A DNA stretch of 64,000 nt, from assembly GCA_016288055.1 (NCBI GenBank), contig JAEEXZ010000001.1, positions 39,765-103,764 of the forward strand. Reading direction: 5' to 3'. Positions 33,545 through 41,819 of the stretch are shown here, in pieces (position 1 is the first letter of the stretch; every line of letters starts with the position of its first letter). The position numbers and the translations under genes were made by a program. The DNA comes from Bacteroidales bacterium (GTDB lineage Bacteria; Bacteroidota; Bacteroidia; Bacteroidales; UBA932). Below the pieces are notes generated by a model. It searched no databases, was not told where the DNA came from, and saw only the letters and a program-made list of their open reading frames with translations.

Positions 33545-34853
33545 AAAAGACTTTTATGCAACCCGTTCCACCGCATGGTGGAAAGTAGCCATCGCCATGA
33601 TCGGCTCCTGCCTGTCCGGCGTTACTTTCGTGTCCGTTCCCGGTATGGTGGGCGTGGCCGGCTTCGGCTACCTGCAGATGGTAATGGGTTTCTTCCTTGG
33701 TTACATGGTCATTGCCTTTGTGCTTTGCCCGCTATACTTCAAGCTGAATGTTGTGTCCGTATATGAGTATCTGGACAAACGTTTCGGCATTGCGTCGCAC
33801 AAGACCGGCGCATGGTTTTTCTTCATATCGAAAATTCTGGGCGCCAGCGCCCGTCTGTATCTGGTTTGCGCCACACTCCAGTTACTGCTGCTGGGCCCCC
33901 TCGGCGTCCCGTTCCCGATAACGGTAGCCCTGTCCGTGCTGCTGGTGTGGCTCTACACCGTGCGCGGCGGCGTGAAGGCCGTCATCGGCATGGATATTTT
34001 CAAGACGCTGTGCATGCTGGCGGCGGTGGGTCTCACCCTCATCCTGGTAGGTAAAGAGGTGGGCAAGCTGGACACCGGCTACATGAAACTCTTCCACTTC
34101 GACGATGTAAACGCTCCCCAGTATTTCTGGAAACAGCTGCTGGGCGGCATGTTCACCGTCATCGCCATGACGGGTCTGGACCAGGACATGATGCAGCGCA
34201 CCCTGGCCTGCAAGAACGTTAAGGACTCCCAGAAGAATCTCATGGTCTCCATCCTGCTGCAGGCCGTGATGATTTCCCTGTTCCTGTTCCTGGGTGTGGC
34301 CCTGTATCAGTATGCCGGTCTCCATGGCATCGAAGCCCGCGGGGACCAGCTTTTCCCGGCCGTGGCCTGGAACGGCGGTCTGCCCAAGATCGTGGGCATC
34401 CTCTTCCTGGTGGGCCTGGTGATGGCCGGGTTCCCGGCCGGCGGCAGCGCCCTCACTTCGCTCACTACGTCCTTCACCATCGACATCCTGGGCGGCAAGG
34501 ACAGCAAGCGCACCCTCATCCACAGCTGTATGGCCGTGCTGATGGGCATCGCCATCGTGGTGTTCCATGCCCTCAACTCCACCAGCGTCATCGACGCCGT
34601 GTACCGTCTGGCCAGTTACACCTACGGCCCTCTCCTGGGCCTGTTTACCTTCGGCCTCATCTGGAAGCGCAAGGTGCGCGACGGCTGGGTGCCGGTGATT
34701 GCCGTCATCGCCCCCATCCTGTGCCTGGTGCTGGATATGAATTCCGTCAAATGGTTCAACGGCTACCACTTCAGTTACGAATTGCTGCTGATGAACGCCG
34801 CCTTTACCATCATCGGCCTCTGGCTGGCCGTCAAACCCAAAAACCAAGAATAA
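33537..34853 (+). CDS. Sodium:solute symporter (SSS family)
   Basis: The 438-residue transporter has about twelve to thirteen membrane spans. SSS hallmarks include GSCLSGVTFVSVPG near the start, NVVSVYEYLDKRFG, the signature region GLVMAGFPAGGSALTSLTTSFTIDI (about 300-325), and the RTL(V/A)-type loop DQDMMQRTLACKN. Such proteins import sugars, amino acids or vitamins with sodium. The gene lies 7 nt before the histidine phosphatase and upstream of amino-sugar genes, so an amino sugar or related breakdown product is a reasonable but unproven substrate. Confidence 0.9.
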   Translation: MPKKDFYATRSTAWWKVAIAMIGSCLSGVTFVSVPGMVGVAGFGYLQMVMGFFLGYMVIAFVLCPLYFKLNVVSVYEYLDKRFGIASHKTGAWFFFISKILGASARLYLVCATLQLLLLGPLGVPFPITVALSVLLVWLYTVRGGVKAVIGMDIFKTLCMLAAVGLTLILVGKEVGKLDTGYMKLFHFDDVNAPQYFWKQLLGGMFTVIAMTGLDQDMMQRTLACKNVKDSQKNLMVSILLQAVMISLFLFLGVALYQYAGLHGIEARGDQLFPAVAWNGGLPKIVGILFLVGLVMAGFPAGGSALTSLTTSFTIDILGGKDSKRTLIHSCMAVLMGIAIVVFHALNSTSVIDAVYRLASYTYGPLLGLFTFGLIWKRKVRDGWVPVIAVIAPILCLVLDMNSVKWFNGYHFSYELLLMNAAFTIIGLWLAVKPKNQE

Positions 34854-34860
34854 ACCTGTT

Positions 34861-36114
34861 ATGAAAAGACTGTACGCCCTTCTTTTGCTGCTGTTACCGC
34901 TGGCCCTGTCCGCACAGACAGCCCGTGAGTCCCTGATGGCCGACATTCAGGAGAACATCTTCCGCGCCGGAATGAACATGGACCCCTACGAGTATATCCC
35001 CGGCCCGCAGACGCCTGCGCCCAAGGGGTATAAGCCTTTTTATATCAGCCATTACGGACGCCACGGCTCCCGCTCCAACTGGGGCGGGAAGCCGTACGCC
35101 GACATATCGGCCAAGTACCACCGCGCCTTCGACGCGGGCCTGCTTACCGCGGAGGGCAAGGCTGCCATGGAGCAGATCGACGAGGTCATCCGCCTGCACG
35201 ACAACATGGACGGACGCCTCACCTACCTGGGGACGCAGGAACATCGCCAGATTGCCCGGCGCATGTACCAGAACTACAAGCCCGTCTTCCATAACGGCAG
35301 CAAGAAGATCAGTGCCCGTTCCAGCACCTCCCAGCGTGTGATCGTGAGCATGTGCGCCTTCACCGGCGAGCTCATGGAGCAGGAGAAAGGGCTGGACATC
35401 CACTGGGATACCGGCGAGGAGCTGATGAAAATTCTGAGCACGGACTCCAACCGTGCCACGCGTGACTCCGTGTACAAGATCCTGGCTCGCCAGGCACGGG
35501 AGAACATGCCGGATACCGCCGCGTTCCTTCGCCGCGTGTTCACGGATCCCGCCGCCGCCCGCCCGCTCACCGGCAACCCCGTCTCCCTCATGCAGCAGAC
35601 GTACAATATGGCCGTAGGCTGCGCGGCTTTCCAGCTGGACGACCGTCTCTTCCGCCTCTTCTCCTGGGATGAACTCTACGCCTACCAGCAGAATCTGGCC
35701 ATGAGCTTCTACCTGCGCCAGTGCAATTCCGTGGAATTCGGCGACGAGCGCATGAAAGTGCTGGATCCCCTCATCCGGGACATCATCGAGAAGGCCGATG
35801 CCGCCATCGCCACCGGCGAATATGCCGCCGACCTCCGCTTCGGCCACGACTACCAGCTGCTGGCCCTCTCTTCCCGCCTGGGCCTTAAGGGTGTGGCCGA
35901 GCGTCTGGACCAGCAGACTTGCAAGGACTGGCCCGGCTGGCGCTATACCCCCTTCGGCGGCAACGTGCAGCTCATCTTCTACCGCAACAAGGCCGGAGAC
36001 GTCCTTGTGAAACCTCTCCTGAATGAGCGCGAGACTCCCATCCTGGGACTTGAGGGATTTCCTTATTACAAGTGGGAGGATGTCAAGTCATATCTGAACG
36101 CGCAATTCAAATGA
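34861..36114 (+). CDS. Periplasmic histidine phosphatase, clade 2 (phytase/MINPP-like)
   Basis: The 417-residue enzyme has a cleavable signal peptide (LLPLALSAQT). The catalytic RHGSR is at 67-71 (His68 forms the phosphohistidine), and the proton-donor pair is His329-Asp330 in RFGHDYQLLAL, the HD form. These place it in branch 2 of the histidine phosphatase superfamily, near multiple inositol polyphosphate phosphatases and acid phosphatases. It would release phosphate from sugar phosphates or inositol phosphates outside the cytoplasm. The next gene starts with an ATGA overlap. Substrate is inferred from family only. Confidence 0.88.
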   Translation: MKRLYALLLLLLPLALSAQTARESLMADIQENIFRAGMNMDPYEYIPGPQTPAPKGYKPFYISHYGRHGSRSNWGGKPYADISAKYHRAFDAGLLTAEGKAAMEQIDEVIRLHDNMDGRLTYLGTQEHRQIARRMYQNYKPVFHNGSKKISARSSTSQRVIVSMCAFTGELMEQEKGLDIHWDTGEELMKILSTDSNRATRDSVYKILARQARENMPDTAAFLRRVFTDPAAARPLTGNPVSLMQQTYNMAVGCAAFQLDDRLFRLFSWDELYAYQQNLAMSFYLRQCNSVEFGDERMKVLDPLIRDIIEKADAAIATGEYAADLRFGHDYQLLALSSRLGLKGVAERLDQQTCKDWPGWRYTPFGGNVQLIFYRNKAGDVLVKPLLNERETPILGLEGFPYYKWEDVKSYLNAQFK

Positions 36115-37283
36115 GACTTCTTTTTATGACCGACTTCACGGAGCAGTTTGCATACAGACTGCTCCGCGGTATTTTACGGTATTCCCGTGAAACGGGACAA
36201 AGGTGGGAGGTGTGCCGCATGCCGCCGTCCTTCAAGCGGGAGAACAGCCTCAAACAGATGGTGCGCTTCGCGGAGGACTGGAAGGCCGATGTAGTCATCG
36301 GCCAGTTCGACCCTGGCGACAACCTCGAGCTGTTCCGCCGGAAAGGCATCGTCGTGCTGGCGCAGGACTACATCTCCCTCTTCCCGGACGTCCCCAATAT
36401 TACGGCCGACTATCGGCAGATGGGCGCCATGGCCGCCGAGCGCTTTGTGGCCCGCGGCTTCCGGGAGTTCGCTTTTTTCGGGAACAACGGAATGTGCTGG
36501 AGCGACGGGCGCCGGGACGGTTTCCGCGACTATCTGGAAGAAGCCGGGTATAAAGAACACATCCACATCTTCGACCGCCACCGCGTGTCCAACCTCTGGT
36601 ACTACCAGCAGGACCTGCTGCAGGAATGGCTGGTTGCCCTGCCCAAGCCGGTGGGAATTTTTGCGTGCGACGACAATCAGGCCGTTCTGCTGGAAGAATC
36701 CTGCAAGGCCGTGGGGCTGCGCATTCCTTACGACGCCGCTATCATCGGCGTGGACAACGACGAGATCCTGTGCAACATGGCCAATCCGCCCATTACCTCC
36801 ATCGACGTGGATATCGAAAGGGGCGGATACGAAGCAGCCGCCATGGCTACCCAGATGGTGAAGGACCCCTCCTACCAGGGTATGGACATCGTGCTGCAGC
36901 CCCTGCACATCGTCACGCGTGAATCCTCCAACCTCATTACTACCAAAGATATCCAGGTTCACCAGGCGCTTACCTTCATTCACTCCAACCTGGACCACAA
37001 AATCGATGTGACGGACGTCCTCCAGCAGGTAGCCATGTCCCGCCGGCTGCTGGAACAGCGTTTCCTCAAGGCTACCGGGAAAACCATCTATCAGTACATC
37101 TCCGAGCAGCGCATCGACTACTTCGCCCGCCTTCTGCTGGACACGCAGGATTCCATCGGCAACCTGGCCGCCCGCATGGACGAACCGGACCCCAAATCCA
37201 TGTCCCGCCGCTTCAAGGAGCTGAAAGGCTGCACCCCGTCCGAGTACCGTAAACGCTTTAATTTTTTGCGCAAGATGGGATAA
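36111..37283 (+). CDS. XylR-like AraC-family regulator with LacI-type sensor domain
   Basis: The 390-residue protein has a periplasmic-binding-protein-like sugar-sensing domain (about 1-270; GQFDPGDNLELF, FGNNGMCWSDGRRDGFRDYL, FACDDNQAVLLEE, IIGVDNDEILCNMANPPITSID) and an AraC-type DNA-binding domain (about 280-390; DVLQQVAMSRRLLEQRF, KSMSRRFKELKGCTPSEYRKRF). E. coli XylR has this order and binds paired sites two helical turns apart. The ATG at 36111 overlaps the phosphatase stop. Two copies of TTGCGCAA with 21-bp spacing lie at its 3' end before the ROK gene, and a related pair follows GH20. It probably controls those promoters. Confidence 0.9.
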   Translation: MRLLFMTDFTEQFAYRLLRGILRYSRETGQRWEVCRMPPSFKRENSLKQMVRFAEDWKADVVIGQFDPGDNLELFRRKGIVVLAQDYISLFPDVPNITADYRQMGAMAAERFVARGFREFAFFGNNGMCWSDGRRDGFRDYLEEAGYKEHIHIFDRHRVSNLWYYQQDLLQEWLVALPKPVGIFACDDNQAVLLEESCKAVGLRIPYDAAIIGVDNDEILCNMANPPITSIDVDIERGGYEAAAMATQMVKDPSYQGMDIVLQPLHIVTRESSNLITTKDIQVHQALTFIHSNLDHKIDVTDVLQQVAMSRRLLEQRFLKATGKTIYQYISEQRIDYFARLLLDTQDSIGNLAARMDEPDPKSMSRRFKELKGCTPSEYRKRFNFLRKMG

Positions 37284-37294
37284 GAATTGCGCAA
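37266..37294 (+). promoter_or_regulatory. Twin operator TTGCGCAA, 21-bp spacing
   Basis: TTGCGCAA at 37266-37273 and again at 37287-37294, with starts exactly 21 bp apart (two helical turns), as expected for an AraC/XylR-type dimer. The first copy lies within the regulator's last codons. The -7 box follows 29 nt later. Confidence 0.65.
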
Positions 37295-37302
37295 AATCCC
37301 CC

Positions 37303-37331
37303 TTGTCCGGGTATTCTGTCACCTACCTTTG
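37303..37331 (+). promoter_or_regulatory. Promoter of the ROK-GH2-AP-GH20 operon
   Basis: TTG at 37303-37305, an 18-nt spacer, then TACCTTTG at 37324-37331. The ATG of the ROK gene is 23 nt downstream. Confidence 0.75.
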
Positions 37332-37354
37332 TGGCACTAACCATTTTTTCACTG

Positions 37355-38179
37355 ATGACACTCGGTATTGATATCGGAGGAACGACCATCAACCTGGGCC
37401 TCGTTGACAGCGCCAGGGTAGTCAAGAAGATTCAGGTTCCCTCTTTTCCCAAGACAGCGACACTCGAAGACACATTGATTTATCTGGGAGACCGGATTGA
37501 GCAGTTCCTGGTTCCAGGCGTAAAGAAGATAGGTATCGGCGTCCCTTCCCTGACAGATCCGGTGAAGGGCATCGTTTACAATGCGGCCAACATTCCCTCC
37601 TGGGATGTGGTGCCCCTCAAGGATACGCTGGAGGAGCGTTTCGACATTCCCGTTTTCGTGAACAATGACGCCAACTGCTATGCCCTGGGCGCAGCGGTGA
37701 AGGTGGGCGGCGGTCTCACCAGCGTGGTGACGGTCACCCTCGGTACCGGCACCGGCGTGGGCATCGTGATAGACGGGAAACTATTCTCCGGGACCCACTG
37801 CGGAAGCGGAGAAATCGGCGCTATCCCGTACGAGGGGGCCGACTACGAGTCTTTCTGCTCCAAGAAGTATTTCACCGCCCGCGGCCTGGATCCCAAGGCC
37901 CTTTCCCTGGCGGCCGCCGGGGGAGACGAGACTGCCCTGGCCCACTACAAGGATTTCGGCTCCCACCTGGGCCGTTTCCTGGCCGTGGTGATGTATGCCT
38001 ATGACGCGGACTGCATTGTGCTGGGCGGCGGAATCGCCCATGCCTTCCCGTATTTCTCGGACGCCACCTGGGAAGCGCTCCGCTGCAGCTACCCCTACGC
38101 GACCGCCCTTGACCAGTTGAAAATCATTGCCATGCCCGACGAAGACACCGCTTTGGTGGGTGCGGCTTCATTAGCATAA
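37355..38179 (+). CDS. ROK-family sugar kinase
   Basis: The 274-residue protein has the ATP-binding start LGIDIGGTTINLGLVD, the NNDANCYALGAA substrate loop with its catalytic Asp, and the TLGTGTGVGIVIDGK segment. The usual zinc motif CxCGxxGCxE of many ROK proteins is missing; instead it reads THCGSGEIGAIPYEG with a later ESFCS, a form seen in other Bacteroidota ROK kinases. The ATG at 37355 was chosen because it opens with the conserved MTLGIDIGGT; an in-frame GTG at 37331 overlaps the promoter. Glucosamine, GlcNAc or glucose are the likely substrates given GH2 and GH20 downstream. Confidence 0.92.
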   Translation: MTLGIDIGGTTINLGLVDSARVVKKIQVPSFPKTATLEDTLIYLGDRIEQFLVPGVKKIGIGVPSLTDPVKGIVYNAANIPSWDVVPLKDTLEERFDIPVFVNNDANCYALGAAVKVGGGLTSVVTVTLGTGTGVGIVIDGKLFSGTHCGSGEIGAIPYEGADYESFCSKKYFTARGLDPKALSLAAAGGDETALAHYKDFGSHLGRFLAVVMYAYDADCIVLGGGIAHAFPYFSDATWEALRCSYPYATALDQLKIIAMPDEDTALVGAASLA

Positions 38180-38186
38180 AAGACCC

Positions 38187-40652
38187 ATGAAAAGACTTGC
38201 CTTATTATTCCTTGCGATGGTGACGGCCTTTTCCGCACAGGCCGGACCGCTTACCCGTTGGACGCTCCAGCGGGAAGGTCAGAAGACCGTTTATCAGGTC
38301 GATGTGCCCTGCACCGTGGCCGGTGCCCTGAACGAAGCCGGTTATTTCGGCCCCGATGTCCTGGAAGAGGACCGGTACAAGGCCATTGACAAAACCATCT
38401 TCGACGACACGTGGGTGTTCACCACCCGCTTCCGGGCCCGCAAGGGCCTGCGCCACGTCCTCCGCTTCGAGGGCCTGAACTATTATGCCGATATCGAGCT
38501 CAACGGCAAATGCATAGCATCGGCCGACACCACCTACGGCCCTTACATCGTTCGTGAATTCGACGTGACGGGCATCGTTACAAACTACAATTCCCTCAAG
38601 GTGAAGCTCCGCCGCGCGCAGAGCGGGGACCTCAATGCCGGTTACGTGGACTGGAACCCCCGTCCCGTGGACGAGAGCATGGGCATCATTCGTCCGGTCA
38701 CCCTCATCTCCACCCCGGACGTTGAGGTGAAGGATGTGTTTGTGAAACCCGTCATTGACACCAAGGACCTCTCCAAGGCCGCTTTCGAAGCCCAGATTAC
38801 GCTGGTGAACCTGAGCAAGAACCCCGTGAAGGGCACGGTGGAAGGCGTTTATGAAGGCGGTAAGTTCAGTATTCCCGCTACCCTTGCTGCCGGGGAAACC
38901 AAGGTGGTCACCGTCACCGAGCAGGTGGAGAATCCCCGTATCTGGTGGACGGCCGAACTGGGGAAGCCTGAACTCTACCATCTGGAGGTCTCTTTCTGCA
39001 AAGGCAAGAAGGCGTCCCATAGCGCATCGGCTGTCTTCGGCCTCCGCAGCATAGAAAGCGAGATTACGCCCTACGGCCACCGCCAGTTCATCCTTAACGG
39101 ACAGAAAGTGCTTGTCAAGAGCGCCGGCTGGACGGACGACATCTTCATGCAGGACACCCCCGAGAGCCTGGAGGCGCAGGTGAAGCTGGTGGCCGATATG
39201 GGCCTGAACAGCATCCGCTTTGAGAATATCTGGGGAAAAGACCAGACCATCTATGACCTCTGCGACCGCTATGGCCTCATGGCCCTGGTAGGTTTCAGCT
39301 GCCAGTGGGAGTGGGAGAGCTACTGCGGCCTTCCCGAATACAAGCACTTCGGCTGCATCAACGACCCCAAGTCCGAGGCCCTCGCCGTACGTTACTTCCA
39401 CGACCAGGTCATCTGGCTCCGCAACCATCCCAGCGTCATCGGCTGGCTCACGGGCAGCGACCGCATTCCCAACCCCACGCTGGAGAAGCAGTATCTGGAG
39501 CTTTACGGCAAACTGGATTATCGGCCCTATGTCTGCTCCGCAAAGGGGATGACTTCCCTGGACGGACCTTCCGGCATGAAGATGGAGGGCCCCTATGAGT
39601 ATGTGGGCCCGGATTACTGGTGGCTGGACAACCGCTACGGCGGCAACTATGGTTTCAACACCGAGACCGGCCCCGGCCTGCAGATTCCCCAGCTGGAATC
39701 CGTCAAGCGCATGGTGGGTGAGAAGGAACTCTGGCCCATAGGCCCCAACTGGGGGTTCCACTGCACCGCTTCCTCTTCCCACATGAACAACACCACCTTC
39801 CTGGAAAACGCCATGAAGGCATCCTACGGTGCCGCCGAGGGGTTGGATGATTTCATGCGCAAGGCGCACGCTATGGACTATGACGCCACCCGTTCCATGT
39901 ATGAGGCCTTCCGTGCCAACGTTCCGGAGGCCACCGGTATCGTCCAGTGGATGCTCAACAGCGCCTGGCCTTCCCTGTACTGGCAGCTCTACGACTGGTG
40001 GGGCATCCCCACGGCCGGTTATTATGGCGTGAAGGCGGCGAACGCACCCGTCCAGGCCGTCTATAATTATGCCGACCATTGCGTCTATGTAGTGAACGAC
40101 GCCACCCCCGAGGCTTCGTACGAGGTCTTTCTGCGCGTCTATGACAAAGACAGCCGCCTTGTCCGTGAGGAGTGCGAGAAAGTGACTTCCCGTCCCCGCG
40201 ATCCCCGCAAGGTGGGCGCCCCCGTGGAGGGAGCCTGTTTCCTCGCCGTGGAAATCAAGGGCGGAGACTACAGCGCTTCCAATTTCTACTGCATTCCCGC
40301 CGGGAACAACCGCTACAAGTGGGACCAGTCCGACTGGTGGGGCATCCCCGTCGAGAAATCCGCCGACCTCAGCTTTGTCTCCCTTCTTCCCGAGACATCG
40401 CTCCAGATGCAGGTGGAAGCTGTGGAAGGCGGATACGATGTCACCCTTATCAATAAGACATCTGTGATCGCCTACCAGAATATCCTGAAGGCAAAAGACG
40501 CTTCCGGCCAGCTCATCCCTGGCACTTTCTGGAGCGACAACTTCTTCACGGTCCTTCCCGGGGAAAGCCGCACCATCCGCTGCACCCTTCCGGAGGGCAT
40601 TGCAAACGCCGCCATCTCCTTTAGCGGCTGGAACTCGAAATTAACTGAATAA
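38187..40652 (+). CDS. GH2 enzyme, exo-beta-D-glucosaminidase type
   Basis: The 821-residue secreted protein (signal ending FSAQAG) has the GH2 order: jelly-roll (about 30-180), Ig-like domain, TIM barrel (about 300-640), then C-terminal beta domains. The general acid/base position reads WLTGSD with Asp425 rather than the usual Asn-Glu, and the nucleophile is Glu493 in NTETGPG. Asp as acid/base followed by Glu about 70 residues later is known for exo-beta-D-glucosaminidases such as CsxA, which cut chitosan oligosaccharides. GH20 and a sugar kinase in the same operon agree. Other GH2 activities, such as mannosidase, cannot be excluded. Confidence 0.88.
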   Translation: MKRLALLFLAMVTAFSAQAGPLTRWTLQREGQKTVYQVDVPCTVAGALNEAGYFGPDVLEEDRYKAIDKTIFDDTWVFTTRFRARKGLRHVLRFEGLNYYADIELNGKCIASADTTYGPYIVREFDVTGIVTNYNSLKVKLRRAQSGDLNAGYVDWNPRPVDESMGIIRPVTLISTPDVEVKDVFVKPVIDTKDLSKAAFEAQITLVNLSKNPVKGTVEGVYEGGKFSIPATLAAGETKVVTVTEQVENPRIWWTAELGKPELYHLEVSFCKGKKASHSASAVFGLRSIESEITPYGHRQFILNGQKVLVKSAGWTDDIFMQDTPESLEAQVKLVADMGLNSIRFENIWGKDQTIYDLCDRYGLMALVGFSCQWEWESYCGLPEYKHFGCINDPKSEALAVRYFHDQVIWLRNHPSVIGWLTGSDRIPNPTLEKQYLELYGKLDYRPYVCSAKGMTSLDGPSGMKMEGPYEYVGPDYWWLDNRYGGNYGFNTETGPGLQIPQLESVKRMVGEKELWPIGPNWGFHCTASSSHMNNTTFLENAMKASYGAAEGLDDFMRKAHAMDYDATRSMYEAFRANVPEATGIVQWMLNSAWPSLYWQLYDWWGIPTAGYYGVKAANAPVQAVYNYADHCVYVVNDATPEASYEVFLRVYDKDSRLVREECEKVTSRPRDPRKVGAPVEGACFLAVEIKGGDYSASNFYCIPAGNNRYKWDQSDWWGIPVEKSADLSFVSLLPETSLQMQVEAVEGGYDVTLINKTSVIAYQNILKAKDASGQLIPGTFWSDNFFTVLPGESRTIRCTLPEGIANAAISFSGWNSKLTE

Positions 40653-41819
40653 ATGAAAAAGATTCTCTACATCCTCCTGGCACTGTGCGCCTTCCAGGCC
40701 TACGCCCAGACCCCCGAGTCCCTGGACCGGGACCGTTCCAAGTATGCCACCTACTCCTTCTCCAAGGACGACCAGTACAAGGTGGAAACTCCCTATCAGA
40801 CCGTTTCCGTGAAGCAGCCCGAAGGGAAGAAGGTCAAAAACGTCATCTTCATGATCGGCGACGGCACGGGCCTCAGCCAGTGGAGTGTGGGCTGGGTGGC
40901 CAACGGCGGTGCTCTCAACATTGAGAATATGCCTGTGGCCGGTTATTCCATCACCACCACCACGGACCGTCTCATCACCGACTCCTGCGCCGGCGGAACG
41001 GCCCTCGCAATCGGTAAAAAGACCAAGTACGGCTACATCGGGCTGGGCCCCGACGGAGAGGTCGTCGAGTCCAACCTCCAGTGGGGCAAGCGCGTGAAGG
41101 GCATGAAGACGGGCGTTACCGTCACCTGCCGTATCAACGACGCCACGCCGGCCGATTTCTGCATCCACGGCCCTTCCCGTAGGGATGAAGAGGGCCTGGC
41201 CGCCCAGTATGTCGATGCCGACGTGGACTTCATCTCCGGCGGCGGCACCCACTTCTGGAACCAGCGCAGCGACGGCCGCAACCTCATCGATGAGATGAAG
41301 GCCAAGGGTTATACCTATGTGGACAAGCTGGAGGATATCGCCGGTGCCGAGGGAGACAAGTTCCTGGGCCTTTACGACGAATATGACCTCGAGCCCAGCC
41401 TGGACCGCGGTCCCGTCCTCATGGAAAGCACCCTGAAGGCTCTCCAGGTGCTGGACAACGAGAAAGGCTTCTTCCTTATGGTGGAAGGCTCCCAGATTGA
41501 CGACTGGTGCCATCGCAACAAGGTGGGCCACATGTGCGAGGAACTCTTTGACTTTGACAAGGTGATCGGCGCTGTTCTCGAATGGGCCGAGAAAGACGGC
41601 CAGACGCTGGTCGTCGTCACCGCCGACCACAACACCGGCGGCCTCACCCTCCTGAAGGGCAGCATCGAAGACCATGAGGTGAAGGTGCATTTCTCCACCG
41701 GCGGCCACGACGGCATCGTGGTTCCCGTCTTTGCCTATGGTCCCGGAGCCGAGGCTTTCGCCGGCGTGCATGACAACTCCGAGATCGGCCAGATTGTACG
41801 TAAACTCATGAGCGAATGA
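40653..41819 (+). CDS. Alkaline phosphatase
   Basis: The 388-residue periplasmic enzyme has a signal peptide (ALCAFQAYAQ), the metal-binding Asp70 in FMIGDGTG, the nucleophile Ser111 in ITDSCAGGTALAIG, EGSQIDDWCHRN, VVTADHNTGG and STGGHDG, which together supply the metal ligands of the PhoA fold. It starts where GH2 stops and overlaps GH20 by 4 nt. Removing phosphate from decorated sugars is a fitting role in this operon, alongside the histidine phosphatase upstream. Family assignment is firm. Confidence 0.94.
   Translation: MKKILYILLALCAFQAYAQTPESLDRDRSKYATYSFSKDDQYKVETPYQTVSVKQPEGKKVKNVIFMIGDGTGLSQWSVGWVANGGALNIENMPVAGYSITTTTDRLITDSCAGGTALAIGKKTKYGYIGLGPDGEVVESNLQWGKRVKGMKTGVTVTCRINDATPADFCIHGPSRRDEEGLAAQYVDADVDFISGGGTHFWNQRSDGRNLIDEMKAKGYTYVDKLEDIAGAEGDKFLGLYDEYDLEPSLDRGPVLMESTLKALQVLDNEKGFFLMVEGSQIDDWCHRNKVGHMCEELFDFDKVIGAVLEWAEKDGQTLVVVTADHNTGGLTLLKGSIEDHEVKVHFSTGGHDGIVVPVFAYGPGAEAFAGVHDNSEIGQIVRKLMSE

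Noticed and set aside
37331..37354. Upstream GTG start of the ROK kinase
   Set aside because: It overlaps the -7 box TACCTTTG, and the conserved MTLGIDIGGT begins at 37355.
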